This document shows, one piece after another, positions 1-7,802 of a stretch of DNA of 64,000 bases. Below the pieces are notes generated by a model. That model was not told the origin of the DNA. It searched no databases and saw nothing but the letters and a program-made list of their open reading frames with translations. This DNA is from Rhodoferax koreense (GTDB lineage: Bacteria > Pseudomonadota > Gammaproteobacteria > Burkholderiales > Burkholderiaceae_C). The stretch lies in assembly GCF_001955695.1 (NCBI RefSeq), contig NZ_CP019236.1, positions 248,001-312,000 of the forward strand. The letters run 5' to 3'. The stretch's first letter is position 1; each line of letters starts with the position of its first letter. The position numbers were made by a program, and so were the translations under genes.

Positions 1-221
1 GCGCGCGTGATCGCGTGCCTGTCCAGGAGGACCGCGCCGTTGAGACGGCGTCGCCGAAGCTGGCGCTACCTCCGCCATTTGTTCCGGCATCCCTGCCACC
101 CAGCCCGCCGCTGTCGGAGATCCGCGTAGAACTTCGTCGCGGCGCGATGGCGATCAGCGTGACGTGGCCGGTAGGCGCGGCGTCCGAGTGCGCGGCCTGG
201 ATGCGCGAGCTGCTGCGATGA
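1..221 (+). CDS. tnpA: IS66 accessory protein TnpA, 5'-truncated by window edge
   Basis: Only the C-terminal 70 or so residues are visible. They are open to the window edge in the frame starting at base 3. The tail (EIRVELRRGAMAISVTWP, then a short helix ending ELLR) is typical of IS66 TnpA (OrfA), a small accessory protein of the transposition complex. The stop overlaps the tnpB start as ATGA, a sign of translational coupling. Confidence 0.8.
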   Translation, partial: ARDRVPVQEDRAVETASPKLALPPPFVPASLPPSPPLSEIRVELRRGAMAISVTWPVGAASECAAWMRELLR

Positions 222-553
222 TCCGCATCGACGCGATGTGGCTCGCTACGGAGGCAGTGGACATGCGCGCTGGGCCAGGCCGGCTTCTTGCGCTCGTCGT
301 GGCCGTGTTCGGTGCTGCCCAGGCGCATCATGGCTACATCTTCGCTAATGCCCGCGGCACGAGACTCAAGCTGCTGGTCAACGATGGCTTCGGGGTCTGG
401 TGCGCTGCTCGACGGCTGCATCAGGGCCGCTTCCTGTGGACGGCACAGACCGCGGCCAACGGCGTAGCGCTCACGCAGCCGCAGTTCGACGCGCTCATCA
501 TCGGGCTGCCATGGGCGCGGCTTGAAGAAATGCAGCGCATCGCCTATGTGTGA
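218..553 (+). CDS. tnpB: IS66 accessory protein TnpB (OrfB)
   Basis: 111 residues, the normal size for IS66 OrfB. Diagnostic features are the start MIRIDAMWLA, VDMRAG, then FANARGTRLKLL and the block ARRLHQGRF. The ATG at 218 was chosen because it overlaps the tnpA stop (ATGA) and matches the family's N-terminus. TnpB is needed with TnpA and TnpC for transposition of many IS66 members; its biochemical role is not settled. Confidence 0.9.
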   Translation: MIRIDAMWLATEAVDMRAGPGRLLALVVAVFGAAQAHHGYIFANARGTRLKLLVNDGFGVWCAARRLHQGRFLWTAQTAANGVALTQPQFDALIIGLPWARLEEMQRIAYV

Positions 554-628
554 TGTGATGCTGAGGGCTTCGGCAATTCGAGGTTGTTCTGATGGCGAGC
601 GCCAGTGCTCTCAGCACAATTGGCGCTC

Positions 629-2215
629 ATGGTCGATCTCTCCTCGCTCCAGGCCGAGGACCTTCAAGGTCTGAGCCCTGGCGTCGTCACCGAGCTGGCC
701 ACGCGCTTGCTGGCCGAGCTCAAGGTTCGCACTGTGCAGGCCGAGCGCGATGCGAAGACGATCCGCTTCAAGGACGCCAAGCTCGAGAAGATCACGTTCG
801 AACTCGCGCGGTTGAAGGCGTGGAAGTTCGGCGCCCATACCGAGCGACTAAACGCCGAGCAGCGGCAGATGTTCGAGACCACGGCTGCCGAGGACGAAGC
901 CGACCTGGCCGCCCAACTCGCTGCGCTGCAAGGTCATGACACGTCGGCCGTTGGAGCACCCTCGTCCAGGCCGAAGACGCAACCGCGCCGCAAGCCCTTG
1001 CCCGATCACCTGCGCCGGGTCGACCACCATCACGAGCCGGCCGATACCACCTGCGGCTGCGGCCAGCCTATGACTCGCGTGGGCGAGGACGTGAGTGAGC
1101 GACTGGACGTGATCCCGGCCGAGTTCTTCGTGCACCGTCACATCCGCGGCAAGTGGGCGTGCCGGTGTTGCCAGACGTTGGTGCAAGAGCCAGTGGATCC
1201 GCAGATCATCGACAAAGGCATGCCAACCGCAGGCTTGGTCGCCCACACGCTCGTCGGCCGCTTCATCGACCACCTGCCTTACTACCGACTGGAGCAGATC
1301 AACGCGCGATCGGGCGTCGTGACGCCGCGCGCGACGCTGGCAAGTTGGAGCGGAGCAGCCGGTGCAGCACTCGCGCCGCTGTATGACGCACATCGCGCAT
1401 TCATCCTTGGCACGCGAGTGCTGCACGCCGACGAGACGCCCGTCAGTCTGCTCGACCCCGGCGCTGGCAAGACGCGCAAGGCCTATGTGTGGGCCTACGC
1501 GCGAGGTGTGTTCGACAAGATCCCGGGCGTGGTCTACGACTTCTGCGTCAGCCGGGCGGCGCGGCATCCGGTCGCCTTCCTACGTGGGTGGAGCGGCACG
1601 CTCACCTGCGACGACTACGGTGCCTACGACGTGGTCTTCAAACTGGAGGATCGCGTCGAAGCGGGCTGCATGGCACACGCCAGACGAAGGTTCGACGAAC
1701 TGCTCAAGGCTGGCGCAAGTGCGATCGCTGCACCGGCATTGCAGCGCATCGCTGCCCTCTATCGCATTGAGCACGAAGTTGCCACGGTCACGACGGGTGA
1801 ACGTCTGGAGGCTCGAGGCGAGCGCAGCCGGCCGCTCTGGAACGCCCTACATGCCTGGATGATTGCTGAACGCCGCAAGGTGCCTGATGGTGGCGGCGCA
1901 GCCGCAGCGCTCGACTACAGCCTCAATCGCTGGAAGGCGCTCGGCCACTTCCTGGAAGACGGTGACGTGAGCATCGACAACAATCATTGCGAGAACCTGA
2001 TCCGTCCGTGGGCCATGGGAAGAAAGGCATGGCTGTTCGCGGGCAGCGAGCTCGCCGGTCAGCGTGCTGCAGTCGTCATGAGCCTCCTGCACTCGGCCAA
2101 GCTACATGGTCATGATCCTTGGGTCTACCTCAAGGACGTGCTCGAACGGTTGCCGATGCATCCGAACCATCGCATCGACGAATTGCTGCCACATCGGTGG
2201 ACCCCGACTCGCTGA
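629..2215 (+). CDS. tnpC: IS66 DDE transposase TnpC
   Basis: About 528 residues. Domains in order: N-terminal coiled coil (about residues 10-80, with LKAWKFGAHTERL), a zinc-finger-like segment with CGCGQPM and CRCC (about 140-180), then the DDE catalytic core. The presumed acidic triad lies in VLHADETPVSLL, LTCDDYGAYD and IDNNHCEN; the tail carries the family block around LLHSAKLHGHDPW. ATG 629 is used; a GTG at 605 in the same frame is possible. The reading frame is intact, so this copy could be active. Confidence 0.92.
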   Translation: MVDLSSLQAEDLQGLSPGVVTELATRLLAELKVRTVQAERDAKTIRFKDAKLEKITFELARLKAWKFGAHTERLNAEQRQMFETTAAEDEADLAAQLAALQGHDTSAVGAPSSRPKTQPRRKPLPDHLRRVDHHHEPADTTCGCGQPMTRVGEDVSERLDVIPAEFFVHRHIRGKWACRCCQTLVQEPVDPQIIDKGMPTAGLVAHTLVGRFIDHLPYYRLEQINARSGVVTPRATLASWSGAAGAALAPLYDAHRAFILGTRVLHADETPVSLLDPGAGKTRKAYVWAYARGVFDKIPGVVYDFCVSRAARHPVAFLRGWSGTLTCDDYGAYDVVFKLEDRVEAGCMAHARRRFDELLKAGASAIAAPALQRIAALYRIEHEVATVTTGERLEARGERSRPLWNALHAWMIAERRKVPDGGGAAAALDYSLNRWKALGHFLEDGDVSIDNNHCENLIRPWAMGRKAWLFAGSELAGQRAAVVMSLLHSAKLHGHDPWVYLKDVLERLPMHPNHRIDELLPHRWTPTR

Positions 2216-2242
2216 ACAACGAGATCACGGCAGATCGATCGC

Positions 2243-2269
2243 GTCAACGTGGGATGGCCAGACGCTTAC
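2243..2269. repeat. Right terminal repeat of IS66 no. 1
   Basis: 27 bp beginning GTCAACGTGGG and ending GACGCTTAC. It aligns base for base with the same-length ends at 4367-4393, 4732-4758 and 9818-9844, each about 27-45 bp after a tnpC end. Confidence 0.8.
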
Positions 2270-2426
2270 AGAGTTCATCCCCCTGCGCCTGTCCAACTCC
2301 ACCACTGAGGCCGTCCCGGTCGAGCTCAAGGTCGAACTGCGCAAGGGGCCCCTGTCCATGACCGTCACTTGGCCCATACATGCAGCGGCCGATTTTGCGC
2401 AGTGGGCGGCGGCGGTGCTCAAGTGA
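2270..2426 (+). pseudogene. tnpA: tnpA 3' fragment of IS66 no. 2, cut by IS66 no. 1
   Basis: Frame EFIPLRLSNS...VELKVELRKGPLSMTVTWP...WAAAVLK is the C-terminal half of an IS66 TnpA and aligns with the TnpA tail ending at 221. Homology starts exactly at the base after the inserted element's end, so the gene was split by the insertion. Its stop still overlaps the tnpB start. Confidence 0.8.
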
Positions 2427-2758
2427 TTCGCATCGATGCCGTGTGGCTGGCCATCACGCCCATGGACATGCGAGCGGGCACTGAGACGGCTTTGGCGCGG
2501 GTGGTGGCGGTGTTCGGTGCGGCACACCCGCACACGGCCTACCTGTTTGCCAACAAGCGCGGCACGCGTTTGAAGGTTCTGGTGCACGACGGCATGGGCA
2601 TCTGGCTGGCCGCACGCCGGTTGCACCAAGGCCGCTTCCATTGGCCCTCACCGGGCGGCACGGCGCAGCAATCTCTTCAACGTGAGCAACTCGACGCCCT
2701 CGTGCTGGGCCTACCGTGGCAGCGTCTCGGTGAGGCTGGCGTCATCACCCTCATCTGA
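2423..2758 (+). CDS. tnpB: IS66 accessory protein TnpB, copy 2
   Basis: 111 residues starting at GTG 2423, which overlaps the tnpA stop in GTGA. It has VIRIDAVWLA, MDMRAG, FANKRGTRLKVL and ARRLHQGRFHW, all diagnostic of IS66 OrfB, and clearly diverges from the copy at 218. Because tnpA upstream is broken, this copy has probably lost its natural translational coupling. Confidence 0.88.
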   Translation: MIRIDAVWLAITPMDMRAGTETALARVVAVFGAAHPHTAYLFANKRGTRLKVLVHDGMGIWLAARRLHQGRFHWPSPGGTAQQSLQREQLDALVLGLPWQRLGEAGVITLI

Positions 2759-2835
2759 CGCGTGACGTGGCGGTGACCATCAATCGGGAGATGTGCCGAT
2801 AGCTGGGTAGGGCTTGGTTTGGCAGACTCTGCCTC

Positions 2836-4347
2836 ATGGACGTCGCCACCGACACGCTCTCCCATCTGAACGCAGACGAACTGCGTGAGATGGTGCAGTC
2901 GCTGCGTCAAACTGTCTCCTTCAAACAAGCCACCATCGACAAGCTCACGCATGAGAACGCGCTGCTCAAGCGGCTGAAGTTTGCGGCGCAGTCCGAGCGC
3001 TTCAGCGCCGAGCAACGCAGCCTGCTGGAAGAAACGCTGGATGAGGACACGCAGGCCGTTCATGACGAGATGGCCGAGCTCAATACCGAACCTATCCCGG
3101 CGCGCGTCAAAGACCAGCCCAAGCGCCAACCGTTGCCTGCGCACCTGCCACGCATCGACATCCGCCACGAGCCAGACGTCACCACCTGCCGTTGCGGCTG
3201 TCAGATGCAACGCATTGGGGAGGACGTGGCCGAGAAGCTGGACTACCAGCCAGGTGTCTTCAGTGTTGAGCGCCACGTGCGGGGAAAATGGGCTTGCGCC
3301 CAGTGTGAGACTCTGGTGCAGGCCCCCGTGGCGGCACACGTCATCGACAAAGGCATCCCGACCACTGGATTGTTGGCCCAGGTGCTGGTGGCCAAGTTCG
3401 CCGACCACTTACCGCTGTACCGCCAGGAGGCCATCTTTGGCCGGGCCGGGTTGGCCATTCCACGCTCCACACTGGGTGCTTGGGTGGGCAGTTGTGGGGT
3501 GCAGCTCCAGCCGCTGGTCGACGCCTTGAAAGCAGACATCCTGACGCACCGGGTGGTGCACGCCGATGAGACGCCGGTGCAGATGCTCCAACCAGGACAC
3601 GGCAAGACCCACCGCGCCTACCTGTGGGCGTACGCCGCCGGTGCGTTCGAAGACACCAAGGCGGTGGTGTATGACTTCTGTGCATCACGCGCCGGGGAGA
3701 ACGCCAAAGCCTTCTTGGGCACCTGGCGTGGCAGCCTTGTATGTGACGACTTCAGTGGCTACAAACAGCTCATGGTGCAGGGCGTCACCGAGGTCGGTTG
3801 CCTCGCCCATGCCCGGCGCAAATTCTTTGACCTGCACACGGCGACCAAGAGCCCGGTGGCGCAGCGCGCGTTGGAGCACATTGCACAGGTCTATGAGATT
3901 GAGCGAGAGCTCAAAGCATGCAGCGCCGAAGAACGCCAACGTGGACGTCAGGAACACTCAAAACCGCTGCTCGATGCGTTGCACGCGTGGCTGCTGTTGA
4001 CCCGGCAGAAGGTCACGGATGGCACGGCAACAGCCAAAGCGCTGGACTACAGCCTGCGGCGGTGGCAGGCGCTGACCCGCTTCGTGGATGACGGGCAACT
4101 GCCCGTCGACAACAACCACATCGAGAACCAAATCCGACCGATAGCCATCGGGCGCAACAACTGGTTGTTCGCCGGTTCGCTACGGGCGGGTCAGCGTGGT
4201 GCCGCTGTGATGAGCCTGATTCAAAGCGCTCGGCTCAACGGGCATGACCCGTACGCGTATCTCAAAGATGTGCTGACGCGCCTGCCAACCCAACGGGCCA
4301 GCTTGGTTCATGAACTGTTGCCGCATCGCTGGCAACCGCAGACATAG
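2836..4347 (+). CDS. tnpC: IS66 DDE transposase TnpC, copy 2
   Basis: 503 residues, full length. It has an N-terminal coiled coil (MDVATDTLSHLNADELREMV onward to about residue 70), a CRCGCQM / CAQC zinc-binding region, and the catalytic blocks VVHADETPVQML, LVCDDFSGYK and VDNNHIENQIRP. The C-terminus ends ELLPHRWQ. The frame is intact, but the element lacks a complete tnpA. Its last 107 or so codons are repeated downstream at 4394-4716. Confidence 0.92.
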   Translation: MDVATDTLSHLNADELREMVQSLRQTVSFKQATIDKLTHENALLKRLKFAAQSERFSAEQRSLLEETLDEDTQAVHDEMAELNTEPIPARVKDQPKRQPLPAHLPRIDIRHEPDVTTCRCGCQMQRIGEDVAEKLDYQPGVFSVERHVRGKWACAQCETLVQAPVAAHVIDKGIPTTGLLAQVLVAKFADHLPLYRQEAIFGRAGLAIPRSTLGAWVGSCGVQLQPLVDALKADILTHRVVHADETPVQMLQPGHGKTHRAYLWAYAAGAFEDTKAVVYDFCASRAGENAKAFLGTWRGSLVCDDFSGYKQLMVQGVTEVGCLAHARRKFFDLHTATKSPVAQRALEHIAQVYEIERELKACSAEERQRGRQEHSKPLLDALHAWLLLTRQKVTDGTATAKALDYSLRRWQALTRFVDDGQLPVDNNHIENQIRPIAIGRNNWLFAGSLRAGQRGAAVMSLIQSARLNGHDPYAYLKDVLTRLPTQRASLVHELLPHRWQPQT

Positions 4348-4366
4348 CCTGCGACTGCACTACCTC

Positions 4367-4393
4367 GTCAAGATGGGTTTGCTGCGCGCTTAC
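4367..4393. repeat. Right terminal repeat of IS66 no. 2
   Basis: 27 bp beginning GTCAAGATGGGTTTGC and ending CGCGCTTAC. The following base (4394) is already inside another tnpC copy, so two elements abut exactly at the repeat end. Confidence 0.8.
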
Positions 4394-4716
4394 CGGCAAC
4401 AGCCAAAGCGCTGGACTACAGCCTGCGGCGGTGGCAGGCGCTGACCCGCTTCGTGGATGATGGGCAATTGCCCGTCGACAACAACCACATCGAGAACCAA
4501 ATCCGACCGATTGCCATCGGCCGCAACAACTGGCTGTTCGCCGGTTCGCTACGGGCGGGTCAACGCAGCGCAGCTATGATGAGCCTGATTCAAAGCGCCC
4601 GGCTCAATGGGCATGACCCATACGCTTATCTCAAAGATGTGCTGACGCGCCTGCCAACCCAACGGGCCAGCTTGGTACATGAACTGTTGCCGCATCGCTG
4701 GCAGCCGCTAGGCTAG
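4394..4716 (+). pseudogene. tnpC: tnpC 3' fragment of a third IS66 copy
   Basis: From CGGCAACAGCC at 4394 the sequence repeats 4025-4347 with an offset of 369 bp and scattered substitutions. It encodes ATAKALDYSL through ELLPHRWQ, including the DNNHIEN catalytic-Glu block, but lacks the first roughly 395 codons. The substitutions are mostly synonymous (for example GACGGGCAACTG versus GATGGGCAATTG), so it derives from a related rather than identical copy. Its own terminal repeat closes at 4758. Confidence 0.88.
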
Positions 4717-4731
4717 CCCCCGCAACCCCTT

Positions 4732-4758
4732 GTCAAGATGGGTTTGCCGCGCGCTTAC
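4732..4758. repeat. Right terminal repeat of IS66 fragment no. 3
   Basis: 27 bp, nearly identical to 4367-4393 (GTCAAGATGGGTTTGC ... GCGCGCTTAC). Non-IS sequence starts at 4759; an 8-bp target duplicate, if present, would be CCACATCT (4759-4766). Confidence 0.8.
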
Positions 4759-4952
4759 CCACATCTGCCCGCATACAGGTGCTCAGCGCGGTCCGTGGGC
4801 CGATAGTCCAGCAGCGCAAAAGCAACCCGATGCGCTTTTTCCAACTCATCCGTGGTGACAGCTTCGAGCGGGAAAAAGATACCGAGAGCGACGTCCTCTT
4901 CACTTTGAGCGCTGTCGACGCAAACGAGTTCATACTGCACATTCACCGCCAT
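4759..4952 (-). pseudogene. Unrecognised gene, 3' end removed by IS66
   Basis: On the minus strand an ATG at 4952 is preceded by AAGGTGAAGC, a good ribosome-binding site. It opens a frame of about 64 codons (MAVNVQYELVCVD ... VALGIFFPLEAVTTDELEKAHRVAFALLDYRP) that runs into the IS66 terminal repeat at 4758. The alternating hydrophobic pattern looks like real protein. I do not recognise the family. The remaining C-terminus was presumably lost or displaced by the IS copies. Confidence 0.5.
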
Positions 4953-5391
4953 GCTTCACCTTACTCAAACCGGCCGTAGGGGGCTTTTCAGGACAGGGCG
5001 AGGTCATTCCACGTTTGATGCGTGACGCGTTGAAAGGCCCTTTCAGTGCATTTGCGGCACGACCAGTGATGGGGGCAGGCCGATGGGCACTTGATACCCG
5101 CTCGTGATCTTGCTTCTATCCTAAAAAGGATAAGGATCGACCCTCGTGATAGTCAGTGCGGGACGCATTGACCGAGAGCGCGCACAGCCGGTTTTGGCTG
5201 CTGCCTCTGGCATCTTCCGCCCCAGAGGCACATCGGCTACTCCTGATTGGAGCTGTATCGCTGCATCACCGACCGGTCAGCCATGGGCGGCTTCGGATAT
5301 ACCGCACCTTAAAGTGGCTGAAGATAAGCAATCTCCAGGCTCTCCGTTAGGAACAACCGTCATCTGCTCTTTCGGAAAAACAAAAATATAT
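4953..5391. other. 439-bp intergenic stretch upstream of the XRE gene
   Basis: No convincing gene. A plus-strand open frame at 5146-5409 has no ribosome-binding site and no recognisable features, and runs into the 14-bp repeats. A perfect inverted repeat TATCCT-AAAA-AGGATA lies at 5117-5132 and could be a regulator site. The segment just before 5392 is A-rich. Confidence 0.5.
5117..5132. promoter_or_regulatory. Perfect inverted repeat TATCCT(N4)AGGATA
   Basis: Six-base arms around AAAA, followed by a partial repeat AAGGAT. It may be an operator; there is no gene assignment. Confidence 0.3.
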
Positions 5392-5432
5392 GTGACTAAA
5401 AGCCGGTGACTAAACGCCGTGGACTATAAGCC
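5392..5432 (+). promoter_or_regulatory. Three 14-bp direct repeats before the XRE gene (operator/promoter)
   Basis: Units start at 5392, 5406 and 5420 with a period of exactly 14 bp: GTGACTAAAAGCCG, GTGACTAAACGCCG, TGGACTATAAGCC. The third contains a -10-like TATAAG. The start codon at 5456 lies 24 bp beyond the last unit. The same triple, with the same 24-bp spacing, occurs at 9223-9263. Likely role, by inference: autoregulatory operator for the XRE protein. Confidence 0.65.
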
Positions 5433-5455
5433 TCGCCTTGGTTACGGTCAAGCGT

Positions 5456-5728
5456 ATGACGAAATCGCGCGATGAAGGGATAACCACAGCTTTCTCAGCA
5501 GTCCTGAAGCAACTGCGGCAAGCCCATGGGCTCAGCCAAGAAGAGCTCGCGTTGATCTCTGGTATCGATCGAACATCTGTCAGTCGACTTGAAGCGGGAT
5601 CCAGGCAGCCCAGCTTGAGTTTGATCTTCTCAATCGCGCAAGCTGTCGATCAAACACCACAGAAGGTTGTAGCGATGGTTCATCGCGAGTGGAGCAAGAC
5701 ACATAGCTCAGAAGCAGGCGGCGAGTGA
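5456..5728 (+). CDS. XRE-family HTH transcriptional regulator
   Basis: 90 residues. A helix-turn-helix domain of the Cro/C1 type covers about residues 10-68: FSAVLKQLRQAHGLSQEELA, then LISGIDRTSVSRLEAGSRQP, then LSLIFSIAQAVDQTP. ATG 5456 is preferred over the in-frame TTG at 5438 because it leaves the repeats entirely upstream. It is a single-domain protein, like mobile-element control regulators. It probably binds the 14-bp repeats immediately upstream and controls itself and perhaps other element genes. A decayed homologue with the same upstream architecture sits at 9287. Confidence 0.88.
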   Translation: MTKSRDEGITTAFSAVLKQLRQAHGLSQEELALISGIDRTSVSRLEAGSRQPSLSLIFSIAQAVDQTPQKVVAMVHREWSKTHSSEAGGE

Positions 5729-6079
5729 CTGCTTGAGCCAGCTTCCCTGTTTTCATTTGGGCGCCGAGGGCGTACATAACCAAGTGCAGTAAGTGGTTAC
5801 TGCGAAATTTTCCGTGGCGACCGGGAGCTTCTACAAGAACCGGTTACGGGCCACACTTCATGTGAATTCTTGGCACGATGGTGTGGGAGGTATCAGCATT
5901 CCATCGAATCGCATAAATCCCTCGGCGCTGATTTGGGTCTGCTGACATATCGCCCGAGAATGGGCAGATGAGTTTCCACATGTGCGCAGAAAACAGCTTC
6001 CGCAACGGCCCAAATGTGGTCATCGCGCCGGTTTGTGTCGCTCTGCCATTCGGCGTCGGAAAACGGTGACCTCAGGTAG
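5729..6079. other. 351-bp intergenic stretch
   Basis: I see no gene. Short imperfect inverted repeats occur around 5779-5800 (AACCA...TGGTT). A ribosome-binding-like AGGTAGGTG stands just before the ATG at 6080. Confidence 0.4.
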
Positions 6080-6418
6080 GTGATGATCCCCTCTCAACGT
6101 GCGCCTTCCGTGAATGAGCAGCCTGTTGTGCGGCTGCGCGAATGGCGTGTGATCAGTGCGAGCGATGGCAAGCTCTATCTGCTCGGACTGAGGTTTCAAC
6201 ACAAGCAAGTGCGCCTGACCACTGAGGTCCAGGCGATTGACTATGTCCAACGTCTTCTTGTGACAGTGTCGGGCCGCCGGTATCTGTGCGATGAACCGCC
6301 AGGGGATTCGCTCGCGAGCGCCCACATTCTGATCTCCGCCGTGCATGCGGCGCTTCCGATGCCTGTATCGGATGTCACGCACGCAGTCTGGGCGGAGATG
6401 CAACGGAGGCTGAATTGA
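6080..6418 (+). CDS. Hypothetical protein, coupled to the downstream phosphatase
   Basis: 112 residues, not confidently recognised. The core reads VVRLREWRVISASDGKLYLLGLRF, then VTVSGRRYLC, then VSDVTHAVWAEM. I have an impression of similar small proteins in proteobacterial mobile elements but cannot name the family. No signal peptide or membrane segment. Start AGGTAGGTG-ATG. Its TGA overlaps the ATG of the phosphatase gene at 6418, so the two form a translationally coupled pair. Confidence 0.7.
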   Translation: MMIPSQRAPSVNEQPVVRLREWRVISASDGKLYLLGLRFQHKQVRLTTEVQAIDYVQRLLVTVSGRRYLCDEPPGDSLASAHILISAVHAALPMPVSDVTHAVWAEMQRRLN

Positions 6419-7308
6419 TGCCACCTTCATTGTCGACGGCTCCCGGGACGAAGCTTGCCGTCACACCTGTCATCCACTTCGACCGCAATACACAGGGCCG
6501 CGACTTTGCGTGTGGCGACACCCATGGCTGCTTCAGCGTGCTGATGCGGTCGCTCGAGTACATCGGATTCGACATTGGGAAAGATCGGTTGTTCCTGACC
6601 GGAGATCTCGTCGACCGTGGCTCGGAATCGATGGAGATGGTGGAGCTGCTCGGAGAATCGTGGGTTGCGAGTTGCGTGGGGAACCACGACGTCATGGCTT
6701 GGCTTTCGGTCATGGGACAGGCCTTCAATGGCGTCAACCACCAGGCGCATGGTGGCGCCTGGGTCCAATCGCTTACCCCACCTCAGCGAGCGCTGGTCGC
6801 GAGGAGGCTGAGCGCGTTGCCAGGCGCGTTGGTGGTCGAGACAGGCGCGGGGCCGGTCGCCATCGTTCACGCGGACTATCCCGAGCAGGACTGGCAACGC
6901 TTCGGATGTATCGACTGGTCCTACATGAACCAACTGCATGGCCTTGCCGCCCAATGTCTTTGGTCGCCGCGCAGGCTGACGAACGGCTGGAACGAACCGG
7001 TGAAGAATGTGCGCGCGATCGTTCACGGCCACGCGACATTGGAAATGCCCAAGGCCCTGGGCAACGTGTTCTACATCGATACCGGCGGGTGGATGCCGAC
7101 CGGTCGTTTCGCGTTTCTCGAGCTGGAAACTTTCAAGTTCCATTTTGGACCCCTGGCACATTCGGTCGCACCGCCGATCACCTCTCTCAATACTGCGCTG
7201 CATCGGAAGCTTGACCAGGAGGGCGGTGCCAAGCCATCCACGTACCACTCGGCAATGCGCGCACTCCCACGTGTCGCTTCGAAGACGCGCACCGATCGTG
7301 GAGCGTAA
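6418..7308 (+). CDS. PP2A-like metallophosphoesterase (Ser/Thr protein phosphatase family)
   Basis: 296 residues. All metal-binding motifs of the PPP-type calcineurin-like family are visible: GDTHGCF (residues 33-39), GDLVDRG (62-68), GNHD (88-91), VHAD (about 152-155) and VHGHA (202-206). It resembles the phage lambda protein-phosphatase group rather than nucleotidases. Start ATG 6418 follows GGAGG with 8-bp spacing and overlaps the preceding stop. The last 50 or so residues are basic and lack known motifs. As mobile-element cargo, a role in countering host or phage phosphorylation signalling is only a guess. Confidence 0.88.
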   Translation: MPPSLSTAPGTKLAVTPVIHFDRNTQGRDFACGDTHGCFSVLMRSLEYIGFDIGKDRLFLTGDLVDRGSESMEMVELLGESWVASCVGNHDVMAWLSVMGQAFNGVNHQAHGGAWVQSLTPPQRALVARRLSALPGALVVETGAGPVAIVHADYPEQDWQRFGCIDWSYMNQLHGLAAQCLWSPRRLTNGWNEPVKNVRAIVHGHATLEMPKALGNVFYIDTGGWMPTGRFAFLELETFKFHFGPLAHSVAPPITSLNTALHRKLDQEGGAKPSTYHSAMRALPRVASKTRTDRGA

Positions 7309-7461
7309 CCAACTTAGCCGCATCGATGGGCGCATTGCCGATCACGCGTGGCAGCCGCCGTCCACAACGACAGAGGGCGCCGGTGGTCTTGCACGGCAAC
7401 CGAGGCATCCGGACCCGACCATCCAGGTTGCCGCGAGCAGCACCCATCAAAAGTGAGCGCG

Positions 7462-7644
7462 ATGAAGGTCTTCACTGCAGGCGACAAGAGCAGAGCCTAC
7501 TGCTACCACTGCTTGGATATCGTTCACACGACAATCCTTCTGCGCGATGTTCGGTTCAGCGATGGCCAAGGCATCGCCAAGAACATCCTCGTGGGGGTCT
7601 GCGACGACTGCGGAAGCGTCGTCGCCACCCCGCGCAGTCGGTGA
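7462..7644 (+). CDS. Small zinc-ribbon-like protein
   Basis: 60 residues, starting MKVFTAGDKSRAYCYHCLD. Two CxxC knuckles (YCYHC near residue 13 and VCDDCG near residue 50) suggest one zinc site. The frame is open further upstream (from 7348), but that part has no ribosome-binding site and an unnatural composition. It lies 150 bp after the phosphatase gene on the same strand. Function unknown; zinc-ribbon small proteins of this sort often act as accessory or antitoxin-like factors. Confidence 0.55.
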   Translation: MKVFTAGDKSRAYCYHCLDIVHTTILLRDVRFSDGQGIAKNILVGVCDDCGSVVATPRSR

Positions 7645-7802
7645 AGGCGATTGCGCAGTCTCGCGCGGGCAATGCCCATGACCGGTCAAGCTAAAACAGA
7701 TCCTTGCGGTGCTCGCGCGCGGAAAAGCGGAGCGGGCTTCGTAAGTCCTTCTTGGGCCTCAACATAATTCCCCATAATTCGGCGTAGCACCCCGGATCCG
7801 GC

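Larger units (their letters stand above)
1..2269 (+). mobile_element. IS66-family element no. 1 (left end outside window)
   Basis: It carries the typical IS66 order tnpA-tnpB-tnpC. It ends at a 27-bp terminal repeat (2243-2269) that finishes in CGCTTAC, the complement of the GTAAGCG terminus usual for IS66. What follows at 2270 is the middle of another IS66 tnpA, so this copy is inserted inside element no. 2. IS66 makes 8-bp target duplications; the right-hand one would be AGAGTTCA (2270-2277). Confidence 0.85.
2270..4393 (+). mobile_element. IS66-family element no. 2, interrupted in tnpA by no. 1
   Basis: It begins mid-tnpA at 2270, immediately after the end of element no. 1, and runs through tnpB and tnpC to its own terminal repeat ending at 4393. 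Its left end and the 5' part of tnpA should lie beyond the left edge of the window, on the other side of element no. 1. Confidence 0.8.

Noticed and set aside
4394..4758. Recent tandem duplication of the copy-2 tnpC end
   Set aside because: Many scattered synonymous differences and small indels before the terminal repeat point to a separate, related IS copy rather than a fresh duplication.
5146..5409. 87-codon frame upstream of the XRE gene
   Set aside because: No ribosome-binding site, no protein-like pattern, and it overlaps the 14-bp operator repeats.
5392..5432. CRISPR-like or iteron array
   Set aside because: Only three units with 14-bp period and no spacers; no replication initiator gene nearby. 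An operator is simpler.
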